This document shows positions 8,383 to 16,599 of a stretch of DNA of 37,583 nt, piece after piece (position 1 is the stretch's first letter; each line of letters starts with the position of its first letter). Under the pieces are notes generated by a model. That model saw only the letters and a list, made by a program, of their open reading frames with translations. It did not search any database and had not been told where the DNA came from. The DNA comes from Pseudomonadota bacterium (GTDB taxonomy: Bacteria; Pseudomonadota; Gammaproteobacteria; Steroidobacterales; Steroidobacteraceae), in contig CANGJP010000018.1 in the NCBI GenBank assembly GCA_947454465.1, positions 1 through 37,583 on the forward strand, written 5' to 3'. The translations under genes were made by a program, and so were the position numbers.

Positions 8383-8418
8383 ACTTGCGATTTGCAAGTT
8401 TGTTTGTATACTTGCAAA
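8383..8418 (+). promoter_or_regulatory. Promoter with overlapping half-site array, probable HxlR operator
   Basis: Three half-sites alternate in orientation: ACTTGC (8383-8388), GCAAGT (8394-8399) and ACTTGC (8410-8415). The first pair is an inverted repeat with a five-base centre. The second pair extends to an exact nine-base inverted repeat, TTTGCAAGT (8391-8399) and ACTTGCAAA (8410-8418), with a ten-base centre. A promoter TTGCGA (8385-8390), 16 bases, TATACT (8407-8412) lies inside the array, so a bound protein would cover both -35 and -10. The HxlR-type regulator encoded at the end of the same module is the obvious candidate; HxlR-family proteins are dimeric winged-helix regulators often acting on adjacent genes. 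Confidence 0.55.
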
Positions 8419-8447
8419 TTGAAAGTTAATTAATGAGGTCATCTGAA

Positions 8448-9428
8448 ATGGAAAAAGTCTTCTTAACTGGTATCACAGGTTACATAGGTCAGCACTGTGC
8501 CGCTGAGCTTTTGAGACAAGGCTATGAAGTCTTAGGTACTTTTTGATCAACTAATAAGGCTGCAGCAACGAAACAAGCGATTGCAAAAGTAGCACCAACA
8601 GAAAAATTAAGTCTCGTTGAACTTGACTTACTCTCTGATGCGGGATGGTTCGACGCAATGAAAAATTGCAAATACGTAGTCCATATGGCATCACCATTTT
8701 TTCTTAAAGAACCTATTGATGAAAAAGAATTGATTGAACCTGCAGTGCAAGGAACTCTACGGGTAATTGAAGCAGCCAAACGAAATGGTATTAAAAGAGT
8801 GATCCTGACTTCCTCAACATTTGCAATTAGTGCAGGAAAAGAAACTGGCAAGTATGGTCCGAATGATTGGTCTGACTCAAATGCAAAGATTGGTGCATAT
8901 GCAAAGAGCAAAACCTTAGCCGAACGAGCTGCATGGGATGCAGTCAAGGGGAGTGAATTAGAATTAACCGTGATCAATCCTGGCGCTGTATTTGGTCCTT
9001 CATTAGAAGCAAAAGATGGACAAAACGTAAAAATGATGAGGGATATGATTGCAGGGAAAATGCCAATGTACCCTGATATGGCAATGGGAATGATAGACGT
9101 ACGAGATGTTGCAAAGCTTCATGCTTCTGCATTAACAGCCAATGATGCTGTCAGTAAAAGATTCATTGCATGTTCAGCGGAGCCAATTGAAATAGCAACA
9201 TTGAGCAGCGTTTTAAGGGATGCAGGCTACAAAAAAGCGCCTGCCATTAAAGCGCCAACATTCGTTCTTAGATTCATTAGCTTATTTGACCGGGAAGCAA
9301 AAGGAATGATGCCATTTGTAGAAAAAAAAGCATCCTATGACATTACAGCAACCTTAGAAATTCTTAATTGGAAACCAACAGATATGCCAACCTCCTTCAG
9401 GGAGATGGCAGAAAGCATTTCTAATTAA
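8448..9428 (+). pseudogene. NAD(P)-dependent epimerase/reductase with in-frame TGA at codon 33
   Basis: Extended-SDR gene of the dihydroflavonol-4-reductase-like epimerase family, which would make about 326 residues. The N-terminus has the cofactor motif TGITGYIG (about residues 7-14). Codon 33 (8544-8546) is TGA, and the same frame then runs on without another stop to 9428, carrying family features: VHMASPF, VILTSSTFAISAG, the catalytic-type YAKSKTLAE (Y-x-x-x-K), INPGAVFGPS and DVRDVAKLHASAL. The family usually has an Arg/Ser-type residue at the stop site (VxGTVR), so a single CGA to TGA change explains it. A GAGG lies nine bases before the ATG at 8448. An internal ATG at 8658 could start a fragment, but it lacks the Rossmann nucleotide motif and has no clear ribosome binding site. 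I call it a recently broken gene; read-through or a local sequence error are the alternatives. Confidence 0.8.
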
Positions 9429-9486
9429 AAAATTAGTTATTCCCACTCGCTGACAAATTAAATATCTTTCTACATAGGACCCCAAT

Positions 9487-9801
9487 ATGAACGACAACAA
9501 TCAAAAAACTGCATTCTTTATGGTTCAAATCAAAGCAAAAAGCTTGGAAGAACTTTCCATACGCTATGCTCAATCAGCGTTAGCAAGCCTGATAAAGCAT
9601 GGTGGAAGAATGATTGCAGGAACCCCTCAGCCTGAAATACTAGAAGGTGAATGGGAAGGAAGCTGGGTAGCAATTTTGCAGTTTCCAAACATAGAAATGG
9701 CGAAAAACTGGTATAACTCTCCAGAATATAGACCCTTGAAAGAACTCAGGATTAACGAACTTACACAGCATGGACAAATCCTACTGCTAGAAGGCATGTG
9801 A
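9487..9801 (+). CDS. DUF1330 family protein
   Basis: Small cytoplasmic protein of 104 residues with the DUF1330 (dimeric alpha/beta-barrel) pattern: FFMVQIKAKSLEEL near the start, GGRMIAGTPQPEILEGEWEGSWVAILQFPN in the middle and MAKNWYNSPEYRPLKELR towards the end. No enzymatic activity is established for the family. AGGA about eight bases before the ATG supports the start. It sits 58 bases after the broken epimerase gene and about 100 before the HxlR regulator, all on one strand and all AT-rich compared with the flanking operons, so the three probably move and are expressed together. Confidence 0.85.
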   Translation: MNDNNQKTAFFMVQIKAKSLEELSIRYAQSALASLIKHGGRMIAGTPQPEILEGEWEGSWVAILQFPNIEMAKNWYNSPEYRPLKELRINELTQHGQILLLEGM

Positions 9802-9898
9802 ATTAAGCCTTAAATGTCAGCAATCAAATTGGTGGATAGATGCTAATATTTTTCATTTGCTATTTAAAATAGAATTCCTTTTCAACAAGGAGAACCAA

Positions 9899-10258
9899 AT
9901 GGGAAATAATGATTGCCAAATAGAGTGGCGTTCGCAATGCCCGATCAGCTCTGCATTGGACGTCATTGGAGATAAATGGTCCTTATTAGTTATTCGCGAT
10001 TTAATTATTCATAGTGAAAGAACGTATTCGCAATTACTTGAGTCACCTGAGCACATCTCTACTAACATCCTAGCTACTAGACTTGAATTGCTTACATTGT
10101 TGAAACTGATTGAAAGAAAAAGTCCTTTAGGTTCACGTAACAATGCATTTAAGCTAACCGAAGCAGGGCTTGCCTTAAAGCCTATTATCGAAGCACTGGG
10201 AAAATGGTCTGGTAAATATCTATATGAGTTTCACAGTGAAATTGTGAAATTAAAATAG
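9899..10258 (+). CDS. HxlR-family winged-helix transcriptional regulator
   Basis: A 119-residue regulator. The HxlR signature CPISSALDVIGDKWSLLVIRDLI lies near residues 14-36, followed by the recognition part (HISTNILATRLELLTLLKLIER) and the wing (NNAFKLTEAGLALKPIIEALGKW). Cys14 is at the position where redox- or aldehyde-sensing HxlR relatives (HypR, YodB type) have their sensing Cys; whether it senses anything here is unknown. Start: ATG at 9899 with AAGGAG six bases upstream, preferred over a TTG at 9857. It closes the module and probably binds the half-site array at 8383-8418. An imperfect palindrome CTATT-TAA-AATAG lies about 40 bases before its start and could be a second site. A strong terminator follows. 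Confidence 0.9.
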   Translation: MGNNDCQIEWRSQCPISSALDVIGDKWSLLVIRDLIIHSERTYSQLLESPEHISTNILATRLELLTLLKLIERKSPLGSRNNAFKLTEAGLALKPIIEALGKWSGKYLYEFHSEIVKLK

Positions 10259-10330
10259 TTATATCAATCGCAACTGTAAGCAATATTCGAAGCTGCCGCC
10301 AATCACATTATGATGGTTTCTGTCCAACTT

Positions 10331-10360
10331 AAAGGGCGGTGTTCAATCCGCCCTTTTTCT
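10331..10360 (+). terminator. Intrinsic terminator after the HxlR module
   Basis: AAAGGGCGG (10331-10339), an eight-base loop, CCGCCCTTT (10348-10356) and a T-run. The A-rich side makes it usable from the opposite strand too, where the peroxiredoxin gene ends at 10380. Confidence 0.85.
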
Positions 10361-10379
10361 CAATCGCTTCGTGGATCTT

Positions 10380-10862
10380 TTACAACTGACCTAAAGCACA
10401 TTCAGCGCTAGAAATCTCGAATTTACCTGCAGGCTCGATGTTAAGCTGGGTGACAACACCATTGTCGACAATGATTGAAAAGCGCTGTCCACGTACACCC
10501 ATACCAAAGCCACGCGCATCCAGCTCTAGACCCAATGACTTGACGTAGTCACCATTGCCATCAGCCAGCATCAGCACCTTATCAGCCACATTAGCCGATT
10601 GACCCCACGCATTCATCACGAACACATCGTTGACTGCCATACAGGCGATGGTATCAATGCCTTTAGCATTCAACGCAGCAGCATTAGCCACATAACCAGG
10701 GAGATGCTTCTGCGAGCACGTTGGGGTGAAGGCACCAGGAACAGAGAACAACAGTACTTTTTTTCCAGCAAACAAGGACTCTGCTGTGACTTCGCTTACA
10801 CCTTCAGCAGTCATGGTCTTGAACGTACCTTCAGGCATCTTATCGCCAACTTTAATCGTCAT
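10380..10862 (-). CDS. Peroxiredoxin (Prx5-like, redoxin domain)
   Basis: Thiol peroxidase of 160 residues in the Prx5 subfamily, reducing hydrogen peroxide and organic peroxides in the cytoplasm. The active-site loop is PGAFTPTCS with peroxidatic Cys49. Further conserved parts are CMAVNDVFVMNAW, DGNGDYVKSLGLELD and the closing IEPAGKFEISSAECAL. Cys74 and Cys155 are the other cysteines; one may act as resolving Cys, as in atypical two-Cys or glutaredoxin/glutathione-dependent members. A GGAG lies shortly before the ATG. The gene follows ilvD by 35 bases on the same strand with no terminator, so co-transcription is likely. IlvD has a peroxide-sensitive Fe-S cluster, which may make the pairing meaningful (inference). 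Confidence 0.93.
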   Translation of the reverse strand: MTIKVGDKMPEGTFKTMTAEGVSEVTAESLFAGKKVLLFSVPGAFTPTCSQKHLPGYVANAAALNAKGIDTIACMAVNDVFVMNAWGQSANVADKVLMLADGNGDYVKSLGLELDARGFGMGVRGQRFSIIVDNGVVTQLNIEPAGKFEISSAECALGQL

Positions 10863-10897
10863 TGCATCGCTCTCCGCTTATGTTGAAACATTGAAAA

Positions 10898-12616
10898 CTA
10901 TCTATCTAAATCAGTAACAGCACCCAATGAGGCGCTACTTACAGTACGTGCATATTTGGCCAGTACACCACGAGTTGATTTTGCAGGCGGCGCCTTCCAC
11001 GCGGCACGACGCTTTTTCATTTCAGCGCTTGAAACACCACAGGTGATGGTATTGGCTACCGCATCAATGGTGATTTGATCACCGTCTTTGATGAGCGCAA
11101 TGGGTCCACCTAATGCCGCCTCAGGGGATACATGCCCGACTACAAAACCATGACTACCACCTGAGAATCGACCATCGGTAATAAAGGCCACTTTGTCACC
11201 CAGGCCACGTCCCATGATAGCGCTGGTTGGACTGAGCATTTCGCGCATGCCAGGACCACCCTTAGGGCCTTCATAGCGGATCACCAGCACATCACCTGCA
11301 ACAATCTCGCCATCTAAGATGGCTTGTAATGATGCTTCTTCAGAATCAAACACACGAGCCTTACCACTGAACTTTAAACCCTCTTTGCCAGTGATTTTGG
11401 CTACTGCACCTTCAGGGGCAAAGTTGCCGTACAAAATTCGCAGATGGCTATCAGCTTTAATAGGATCATTAAAGGCATGCACGATGTCCTGATGCTTTGG
11501 ATAAGCCTTCACGCTTTTCAAGTTTTGCGCCAAGGTTTTGCCTGTAACCGTCATGCACTCGCCGTGCAATAGACCTTCATCTAGCAGCATTTTCATCAGC
11601 GGTTGAATGCCACCGATTTTAATCAGCTCTGACATCAAGAATTTGCCGCTCGGACGTACATCTGCGAGTACTGGGACGCGCTTTCCAATGCGCGTGAAAT
11701 CATCCATGCCTAACTTAACCCCTGCACTATGCGCAATAGCCAATAAGTGCAGCACGGCATTGGTCGAGCCGCCCAATGCAATCGATACAGTAATTGCATT
11801 CTCAAACGCCTTGCGCGTCAAAATATCGGAGGGTTTGATGTCATACTTAATTAGATTCAGCACTGCCTGACCTGCAGCTTTGCAGTCATCGAGCTTGGTG
11901 CGTGATACCGCCTCTTGCGCAGAACTATTAGGCAAACTCATGCCCAAAGCTTCGATCGCTGATGCCATAGTGTTAGCGGTATACATGCCACCACAACTAC
12001 CCGGACCTGGAATGGCGGTCTTTTCGACTTGCTTTAACTGTTGGTCGTTGATAGCGCCTTTAGCGTACTGCCCTACCGCTTCGAATACCGACACCACGTC
12101 AGTGTGTTTAGCGCCCGGACGAATGGTGCCGCCGTAGACAAAAATAGCCGGACGATTTAATCGCGCGATGGCCATCATGCACCCGGGCATGTTTTTATCG
12201 CAGCCACCGATAGCCACCAAACCATCAAAGCCCTGCGCACCCGTCACCGTTTCGATGGAGTCGGCGATCACTTCACGAGACACCAAGGAATAACGCATGC
12301 CTGGAGTACCCATGGAAATACCATCAGACACAGTAATCGTACCGAAAGTTGTGCTTTTGCCCCCAGAAGCATCTACCGAATCCGCCGCAGCCTCGGCGAG
12401 CTTATCGATGTGCATATTGCAAGGAGTGAGATTGCTCCACGTAGAAGCGATACCCACCGAAGGTTTTTTGAAATCAGCATCGGTATAACCCACCGCACGC
12501 AACATGGCGCGACTGGCGGTTTGTTTCAACCCATCAACAACCACACTGGAATAACGACGGGTTTTATTAGCAGTAGTTTTTTTTCTGCTGTTGGCAGTTT
12601 TGGCACGTGAAGGCAT
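10898..12616 (-). CDS. ilvD: Dihydroxy-acid dehydratase
   Basis: Fe-S enzyme (572 residues) that dehydrates 2,3-dihydroxy-isovalerate and 2,3-dihydroxy-3-methylvalerate to the 2-keto acids leading to valine/leucine and isoleucine. Three cluster cysteines lie in the expected motifs: Cys66 (TPCNMHID), Cys139 ([10 protein letters not shown]) and Cys207 ([14 protein letters not shown]); Lys141 is the usual metal-site lysine. The C-terminal domain has [14 protein letters not shown] and [19 protein letters not shown]. The first 20 residues are a basic extension rich in Lys, Arg and Thr, not part of the catalytic core; the next in-frame start candidate would cut into conserved sequence. It is separated from the other BCAA genes by an aminopeptidase and a transporter gene and faces the opposite way from ilvC. 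Confidence 0.97.
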   Translation of the reverse strand: MPSRAKTANSRKKTTANKTRRYSSVVVDGLKQTASRAMLRAVGYTDADFKKPSVGIASTWSNLTPCNMHIDKLAEAAADSVDASGGKSTTFGTITVSDGISMGTPGMRYSLVSREVIADSIETVTGAQGFDGLVAIGGCDKNMPGCMMAIARLNRPAIFVYGGTIRPGAKHTDVVSVFEAVGQYAKGAINDQQLKQVEKTAIPGPGSCGGMYTANTMASAIEALGMSLPNSSAQEAVSRTKLDDCKAAGQAVLNLIKYDIKPSDILTRKAFENAITVSIALGGSTNAVLHLLAIAHSAGVKLGMDDFTRIGKRVPVLADVRPSGKFLMSELIKIGGIQPLMKMLLDEGLLHGECMTVTGKTLAQNLKSVKAYPKHQDIVHAFNDPIKADSHLRILYGNFAPEGAVAKITGKEGLKFSGKARVFDSEEASLQAILDGEIVAGDVLVIRYEGPKGGPGMREMLSPTSAIMGRGLGDKVAFITDGRFSGGSHGFVVGHVSPEAALGGPIALIKDGDQITIDAVANTITCGVSSAEMKKRRAAWKAPPAKSTRGVLAKYARTVSSASLGAVTDLDR

Positions 12617-12641
12617 ATTTCACCATTAAAAAAGAGCGGTA

Positions 12642-12669
12642 ATCGTAGCGGGTCGGCGGCAGATAACAA
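12642..12669 (-). promoter_or_regulatory. Candidate promoter of ilvD
   Basis: Read on the minus strand: TTGTTA (12669-12664), 16 bases, TACGAT (12647-12642), about 26 bases before the ilvD start codon. The 124-base gap after the EamA gene contains no clear terminator. Confidence 0.35.
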
Positions 12670-12740
12670 GAGCTTAACGCACCTTATAGTTAAATAATCA
12701 GCCCGCCAATATCAGACACCCCGATCGATTTTAGAGCAAT

Positions 12741-13637
12741 TCAGGACGCATCCACGAGCATACGTTGGGTCCGTAATTCGATTATCAACACACCCAGAAT
12801 AGTGATAAGCGCCCCAACAGCCATACGCAGGGTAAGCTGATCATGATTAACCAACACACCAGACAACATACCAAAAACCGTAGATAGAACGGTCATAGGG
12901 GCAACACTACTGACTGGATAATGCTTCAAGAGGTAAAAAAATACACTTTGACCAATTAGACTGGAGGCAATGGCAGCAAAGAACAACGCACCCCACGCCA
13001 CACCACTGGCAGAACGCACTGCAGCGAGTTGGTGATGCTCAAGCAGTAAGCTGAGCAGTAGTAAAACCGGAACCGTGATGACAGACACCCAGGCCAGCAA
13101 TTGCATGGGCCCCACACCCTTTAAACGCTTAGCGTAAATCATCCCAAATGCCGCACCCAAGGCATGCAAGACAACACAGAATAAGCCAGGCAAATAACTG
13201 AAAGCACGCTCATCGATACCAATAAGAATGACGCCAAAGAACGCCAGTGCGATACCCGCCTTACGACGCCAAAGAATCACCTCACCCAACATCAACACGG
13301 ATAGGAGTGCAGAAAATGGCACCATCAACTGGCTAAATACAGCAACGGTGGCAATATCTTTAGAAATCGACAACCCCAGTGATAACAAGCCAAACCCAGC
13401 CACACCCGTGCCTAGCGCAACCCTGAACAGCCCCCACATTTGTCCAGGAAATAAGCGTAACCAAGGTAGAAACAACACCGACATAATCGCCACCCTGAGA
13501 CAAGCAAACATAATCGGTGGTATTTCTCTCACACCAAATTTTACCGTCAATAAATTAATGCCCCACAAGGCGTTAGCCAGCACCAATAAAAGCAAATGCG
13601 GCAGCCTGAGCCACCTTGGGTGAGAGTCGATATTCAA
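12741..13637 (-). CDS. EamA/DMT-family membrane transporter
   Basis: Inner-membrane protein of 298 residues with about ten hydrophobic helices in two homologous EamA halves (about 12-140 and 148-287). The first half begins LLLLVLANALWGINLLTVKFGV, the second LPGLFCVVLHALGAAFGMIYAKRL. The half-terminal pattern LIGQSVFFYLLKHYPVSSVAPMTVLSTVFG is typical of drug/metabolite transporters that export amino acids or other small molecules. The substrate cannot be read from the sequence. It starts 43 bases after the M17 aminopeptidase gene ends on the same strand and is followed by ilvD, so export of amino acids is a fair guess only from context. Confidence 0.88.
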   Translation of the reverse strand: MNIDSHPRWLRLPHLLLLVLANALWGINLLTVKFGVREIPPIMFACLRVAIMSVLFLPWLRLFPGQMWGLFRVALGTGVAGFGLLSLGLSISKDIATVAVFSQLMVPFSALLSVLMLGEVILWRRKAGIALAFFGVILIGIDERAFSYLPGLFCVVLHALGAAFGMIYAKRLKGVGPMQLLAWVSVITVPVLLLLSLLLEHHQLAAVRSASGVAWGALFFAAIASSLIGQSVFFYLLKHYPVSSVAPMTVLSTVFGMLSGVLVNHDQLTLRMAVGALITILGVLIIELRTQRMLVDAS

Positions 13638-13680
13638 TTTAGTTACAACGCCACATGGTGAGTTTTAAGAACTGGCATGT

Positions 13681-15081
13681 TTATTTAGCAAAACGCTCAT
13701 TAAGGTAGGCAAATAACATTCGTACACACTGTGGCTCAGCCCCCACCGGCCGGCCCGGACGCTCTTTAGCATTCCAACCATACAAATCTAGATGTACCCA
13801 TTGCTTAGCTTTGCTAACAAAACGCTGCAGAAACAAACCCCCAATAATGGCACCACTAAAACCGCTACTGGAAACATTGTTAAGGTCAGCTATTTTTGAC
13901 GACAACTCATCGTCGTAACCTGCCCACAATGGTAAGTGCCACACCGGATCAGCTTCTCGCAAGCCCAGCACCATCAACTCTTTAGCAAGCTGTGCATCAC
14001 GAGTAAACATGGCTGGCAACTCAGGCCCAAGGGCGACACGTGCCGCACCCGTCAAGGTAGCCATATCGATGAGCAAGTCAGGGGCTTCCGAGTCAGCCAA
14101 GGTCAAGGCATCACAGAGAATTAATCGCCCTTCGGCATCGGTATTACCCACTTCAACGGTCATTCCGGAGCGGGTTTTCAAAACATCGCCTGGCCTGAAG
14201 GCATTACCAGCGATTGCATTTTCAACCGCGGGAATAATGACACGCAGATGCACAGGCAGTTTCGAATGCATGATGAGCTGTGCTAAGGCCAAAGCACAGG
14301 CGGCACCCCCCATGTCTTTTTTCATTAAGGCCATGCCAGCCGCAGGCTTAATGTCCAGACCTCCACTATCAAAACATACTCCCTTACCTACCAGGGTCAC
14401 TTTGGGATATTCAGGATTACCCCAACTCATGTCCAACAACTCAGGGCTTGCAACAGCGGCACGTCCAACAGCATGCACGGTTGGAAATCCTGCTTGCAGC
14501 AACTCCTCACCGACATATCGGCGCAACGATGCACCATAAGATAACGCCACATCTACCGCATGCTGCACCAAGATCTGCGGAGTCAATAGATTGGCCGGAG
14601 TATTGATCAGATCACGAGCGAGTGAGCACGCGTTTTGAACCGACATAATAACTGGGACATCGATCTCTTTACCGACGAGTAATCGACAGATTTTTTTATC
14701 AGGAGTATTTTTGAAACGATCGAACCGATACTGACCATACTCCCATCCCAAGGCAAACTGCTGCAAGGTCGAAAGCGACATCTCACCGTGCAGTTCGTAC
14801 CAGCCGTCAGGCAAGCGATCCACCAGACCGGCGGCACTCCAAAATGGCCCCGTCGCCTCGGCATCGCGCTTTCCCAAACCCAGCAGTACGGATTCCAAGG
14901 TTCCTTGCTCACTGGGAACTAACAGTAGCTTATTGCGTTCGCCTCGAAAACAGTGCAAATCAACCCAAGCCTGTACGCGAGATGCCTGCTGCTGTTGCCA
15001 GCCAACCAGATCCTCTTCGTACAACAACTTAATACGGGTGACAATCCCGCTTGTGGCTTCAAATGGAGCATTCACTAACAT
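13681..15081 (-). CDS. M17 leucyl aminopeptidase family protein
   Basis: Cytosolic dizinc aminopeptidase of 466 residues from the chosen start. The catalytic domain has VGKGVCFDSGGLDIKPAAGMALMKKDMGGA (metal and catalytic Lys/Asp residues) and the M17 signature NTDAEGRLILCDAL, with catalytic Arg and metal-binding Asp/Glu. The N-terminal third is the divergent macro-like domain of the family. The sequence looks closer to the shorter LAP/PepB-like branch than to E. coli PepA. Start: ATG at 15081 (MLVNAPFEAT); the frame is open to an ATG at 15129, but that extension has no ribosome binding site and does not look like the family. It may help recycle peptides; nothing ties it directly to the BCAA genes beyond adjacency. 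Confidence 0.92.
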   Translation of the reverse strand: MLVNAPFEATSGIVTRIKLLYEEDLVGWQQQQASRVQAWVDLHCFRGERNKLLLVPSEQGTLESVLLGLGKRDAEATGPFWSAAGLVDRLPDGWYELHGEMSLSTLQQFALGWEYGQYRFDRFKNTPDKKICRLLVGKEIDVPVIMSVQNACSLARDLINTPANLLTPQILVQHAVDVALSYGASLRRYVGEELLQAGFPTVHAVGRAAVASPELLDMSWGNPEYPKVTLVGKGVCFDSGGLDIKPAAGMALMKKDMGGAACALALAQLIMHSKLPVHLRVIIPAVENAIAGNAFRPGDVLKTRSGMTVEVGNTDAEGRLILCDALTLADSEAPDLLIDMATLTGAARVALGPELPAMFTRDAQLAKELMVLGLREADPVWHLPLWAGYDDELSSKIADLNNVSSSGFSGAIIGGLFLQRFVSKAKQWVHLDLYGWNAKERPGRPVGAEPQCVRMLFAYLNERFAK

Positions 15082-15568
15082 GAAAATCTCGAAAGATAAT
15101 TTTAGGCCGGCACATAAAACCCGAACCATATACCAATAAAATTAACTGACCTGAAAAAGCAAAAAATGTAAAACCATAAAATCTAAGGATAACAGGCTAG
15201 CCGCGTCATCATCTGCCATTAAATCAGGCACTTCACCCCTTTTAGCCATTGACAAATCATGGGGTTATGTGATGCCATTGCACGGTTTTTTCCACTGGTC
15301 GATTTCGTGATTTTTCCACCCGCTAAATTTCCCGATGTCAGTCCATCGGAGTACAGACTAGCTTGTAAGCTTTGCTTATCTGGCTATGACCCCTGCGGGA
15401 AACTGAACTGAAACGACTTTAGACACACTTCAGACAGTCAACCCCGCCAACCCACAGCGGGGTTTATTGTTTTTGTAGTAACGGTTTTTGATTCATTGGT
15501 TTTAATTTTCGAGCTGTTTGTTTTTCTTTCAATTGGTCATTCACGGTTATCCCTTAGGAGCCCACACA
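15082..15568 (+). other. Divergent intergenic region and probable ilvC leader
   Basis: The 487 bases between the divergent aminopeptidase and ilvC genes hold no conserved gene. On the plus strand I see a TTGACA at 15249 (no good -10 partner), a hairpin CCGATG...CATCGG (about 15332-15349), AGCTT-gt-AAGCT just downstream, and an intrinsic terminator at 15440. A terminator here can only serve a transcript begun inside this gap, so it marks either an attenuated ilvC leader or a small RNA. A 50-codon frame at 15259-15411 lacks a ribosome binding site and any run of Leu/Val/Ile codons. Confidence 0.5.
15440..15475 (+). terminator. Intrinsic terminator upstream of ilvC (possible attenuator)
   Basis: AACCCCGC (15440-15447), a nine-base loop, GCGGGGTT (15457-15464), then TATTGTTTTT. 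It lies about 95 bases before the ilvC start codon. GCGGG at 15395-15399 could pair with CCCGC (15443-15447) of the 5' arm and so compete with the terminator, as an anti-terminator would. Confidence 0.7.
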
Positions 15569-16555
15569 ATGCAGATCTATTCACAAAAAGACGTCAAAAA
15601 GAAAGCCCTGAGCGGCGCTCGTATTGCCATTCTCGGTTATGGCAGCCAGGGCCGTGCTCATGCCCTGAATTTGAAGGACAGTGGTTATGACGTCGTCGTC
15701 GGTTTGCGTAAGAACGGCGACAGCTGGAAAAAGGCAAAGAAGGATGGTCTGACTGTCGCTGAACCCGCTCAAGCAGTAAAGGGTGCAAAGCTGATTGCCT
15801 TCCTCGTGCCTGACTTGGCTCAAAAAGACCTCTACAAGCAGGTCATCAACAATGTTTCACTGGGCGCAACCATTCTGTTTGCACACGGCTTCAATATTCA
15901 ATACAAGCTCATCAAACCACGTAAAGATCTGGATGTTGTGCTGATTGCACCTAAAGGTCCCGGTCACTTAGTACGTCGTCAGTACGAACAAGGCCGTGGC
16001 GTGCCTTGCCTGATTGCTGTGTCACAAGATGCCACCAAGAGCGGCTTTGACAATGCCCTCGCCTACGCAGACGGTATTGGCGGCACTCGTGGCGGCGTCA
16101 TCAAAACCACCTTTGCTGAAGAAACAGAAACCGATCTGTTCGGCGAGCAGTCTGTCCTGTGCGGTGGCACCACCGAACTGGTTTGCAAAGGCTTTGAAGT
16201 GTTGACCGAAGCAGGTTATCAGCCAGAGGTGGCTTATTACGAAGTGATGCATGAACTGAAGCTGATCGTTGACCTACTGCATGAAGGTGGTCTGGCCAAA
16301 ATGCATCAGTACGTTAGCGAAACCTGTAAGTATGGCGACCTGACTCGTGGTCCGCGCATCGTAACGCCTTCCGTAAAGCGCGAAATGAAGAAAGTGCTGA
16401 AGGAAGTACAGAATGGCAAGTTTGCTCGTCAATGGATTGCCGAAAACAAGCGCGGCCAGAAAAAGTACAAGGCCCTGATGAAGAAAGACCTTGCACACCC
16501 CATTGAAAAAGTGGGCGCCAAGCTGCGTGCTCGTATGCCTTGGCTGGAAGCGTAA
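15569..16555 (+). CDS. ilvC: Ketol-acid reductoisomerase (class I)
   Basis: NADPH- and Mg-dependent enzyme (328 residues, a class I length) that isomerises and reduces 2-acetolactate and 2-aceto-2-hydroxybutyrate. The nucleotide motif [13 protein letters not shown] starts at residue 23. Catalytic-domain parts are [23 protein letters not shown], the metal-binding [11 protein letters not shown] (Asp189, Glu193) and [13 protein letters not shown]. Start: ATG at 15569 with TAGGAG eight bases upstream; the longer frame from a TTG at 15518 is not conserved. The sequence looks like the short enzymes of Xanthomonadales and some non-proteobacterial phyla rather than the usual Burkholderiales type (memory-based). 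It opens ilvC-leuA-ilvE, with no acetolactate synthase genes beside it. The upstream terminator suggests premature-termination control. Confidence 0.97.
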   Translation: MQIYSQKDVKKKALSGARIAILGYGSQGRAHALNLKDSGYDVVVGLRKNGDSWKKAKKDGLTVAEPAQAVKGAKLIAFLVPDLAQKDLYKQVINNVSLGATILFAHGFNIQYKLIKPRKDLDVVLIAPKGPGHLVRRQYEQGRGVPCLIAVSQDATKSGFDNALAYADGIGGTRGGVIKTTFAEETETDLFGEQSVLCGGTTELVCKGFEVLTEAGYQPEVAYYEVMHELKLIVDLLHEGGLAKMHQYVSETCKYGDLTRGPRIVTPSVKREMKKVLKEVQNGKFARQWIAENKRGQKKYKALMKKDLAHPIEKVGAKLRARMPWLEA

Positions 16556-16599
16556 GCTCCAGTCTCTAGGCGTCATCTGTTAAGGACATAGCACATAGC

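Noticed and set aside
8522-8977. 151-codon minus-strand frame across the broken epimerase gene
   Set aside because: It is antisense to a recognisable reading frame with family motifs and shows no protein-family features.
15191-15198. GGCTAGCC palindrome in the aminopeptidase-ilvC gap
   Set aside because: Eight-base palindromes of this sort are common; no further support for a site.
15249-15277. TTGACA as the ilvC promoter
   Set aside because: No acceptable -10 sequence lies 16-18 bases downstream, so I do not call a promoter.
15259-15411. 50-codon frame in the ilvC leader as a leader peptide
   Set aside because: No ribosome binding site and no cluster of Leu, Val or Ile codons; it also overlaps the region of candidate hairpins.
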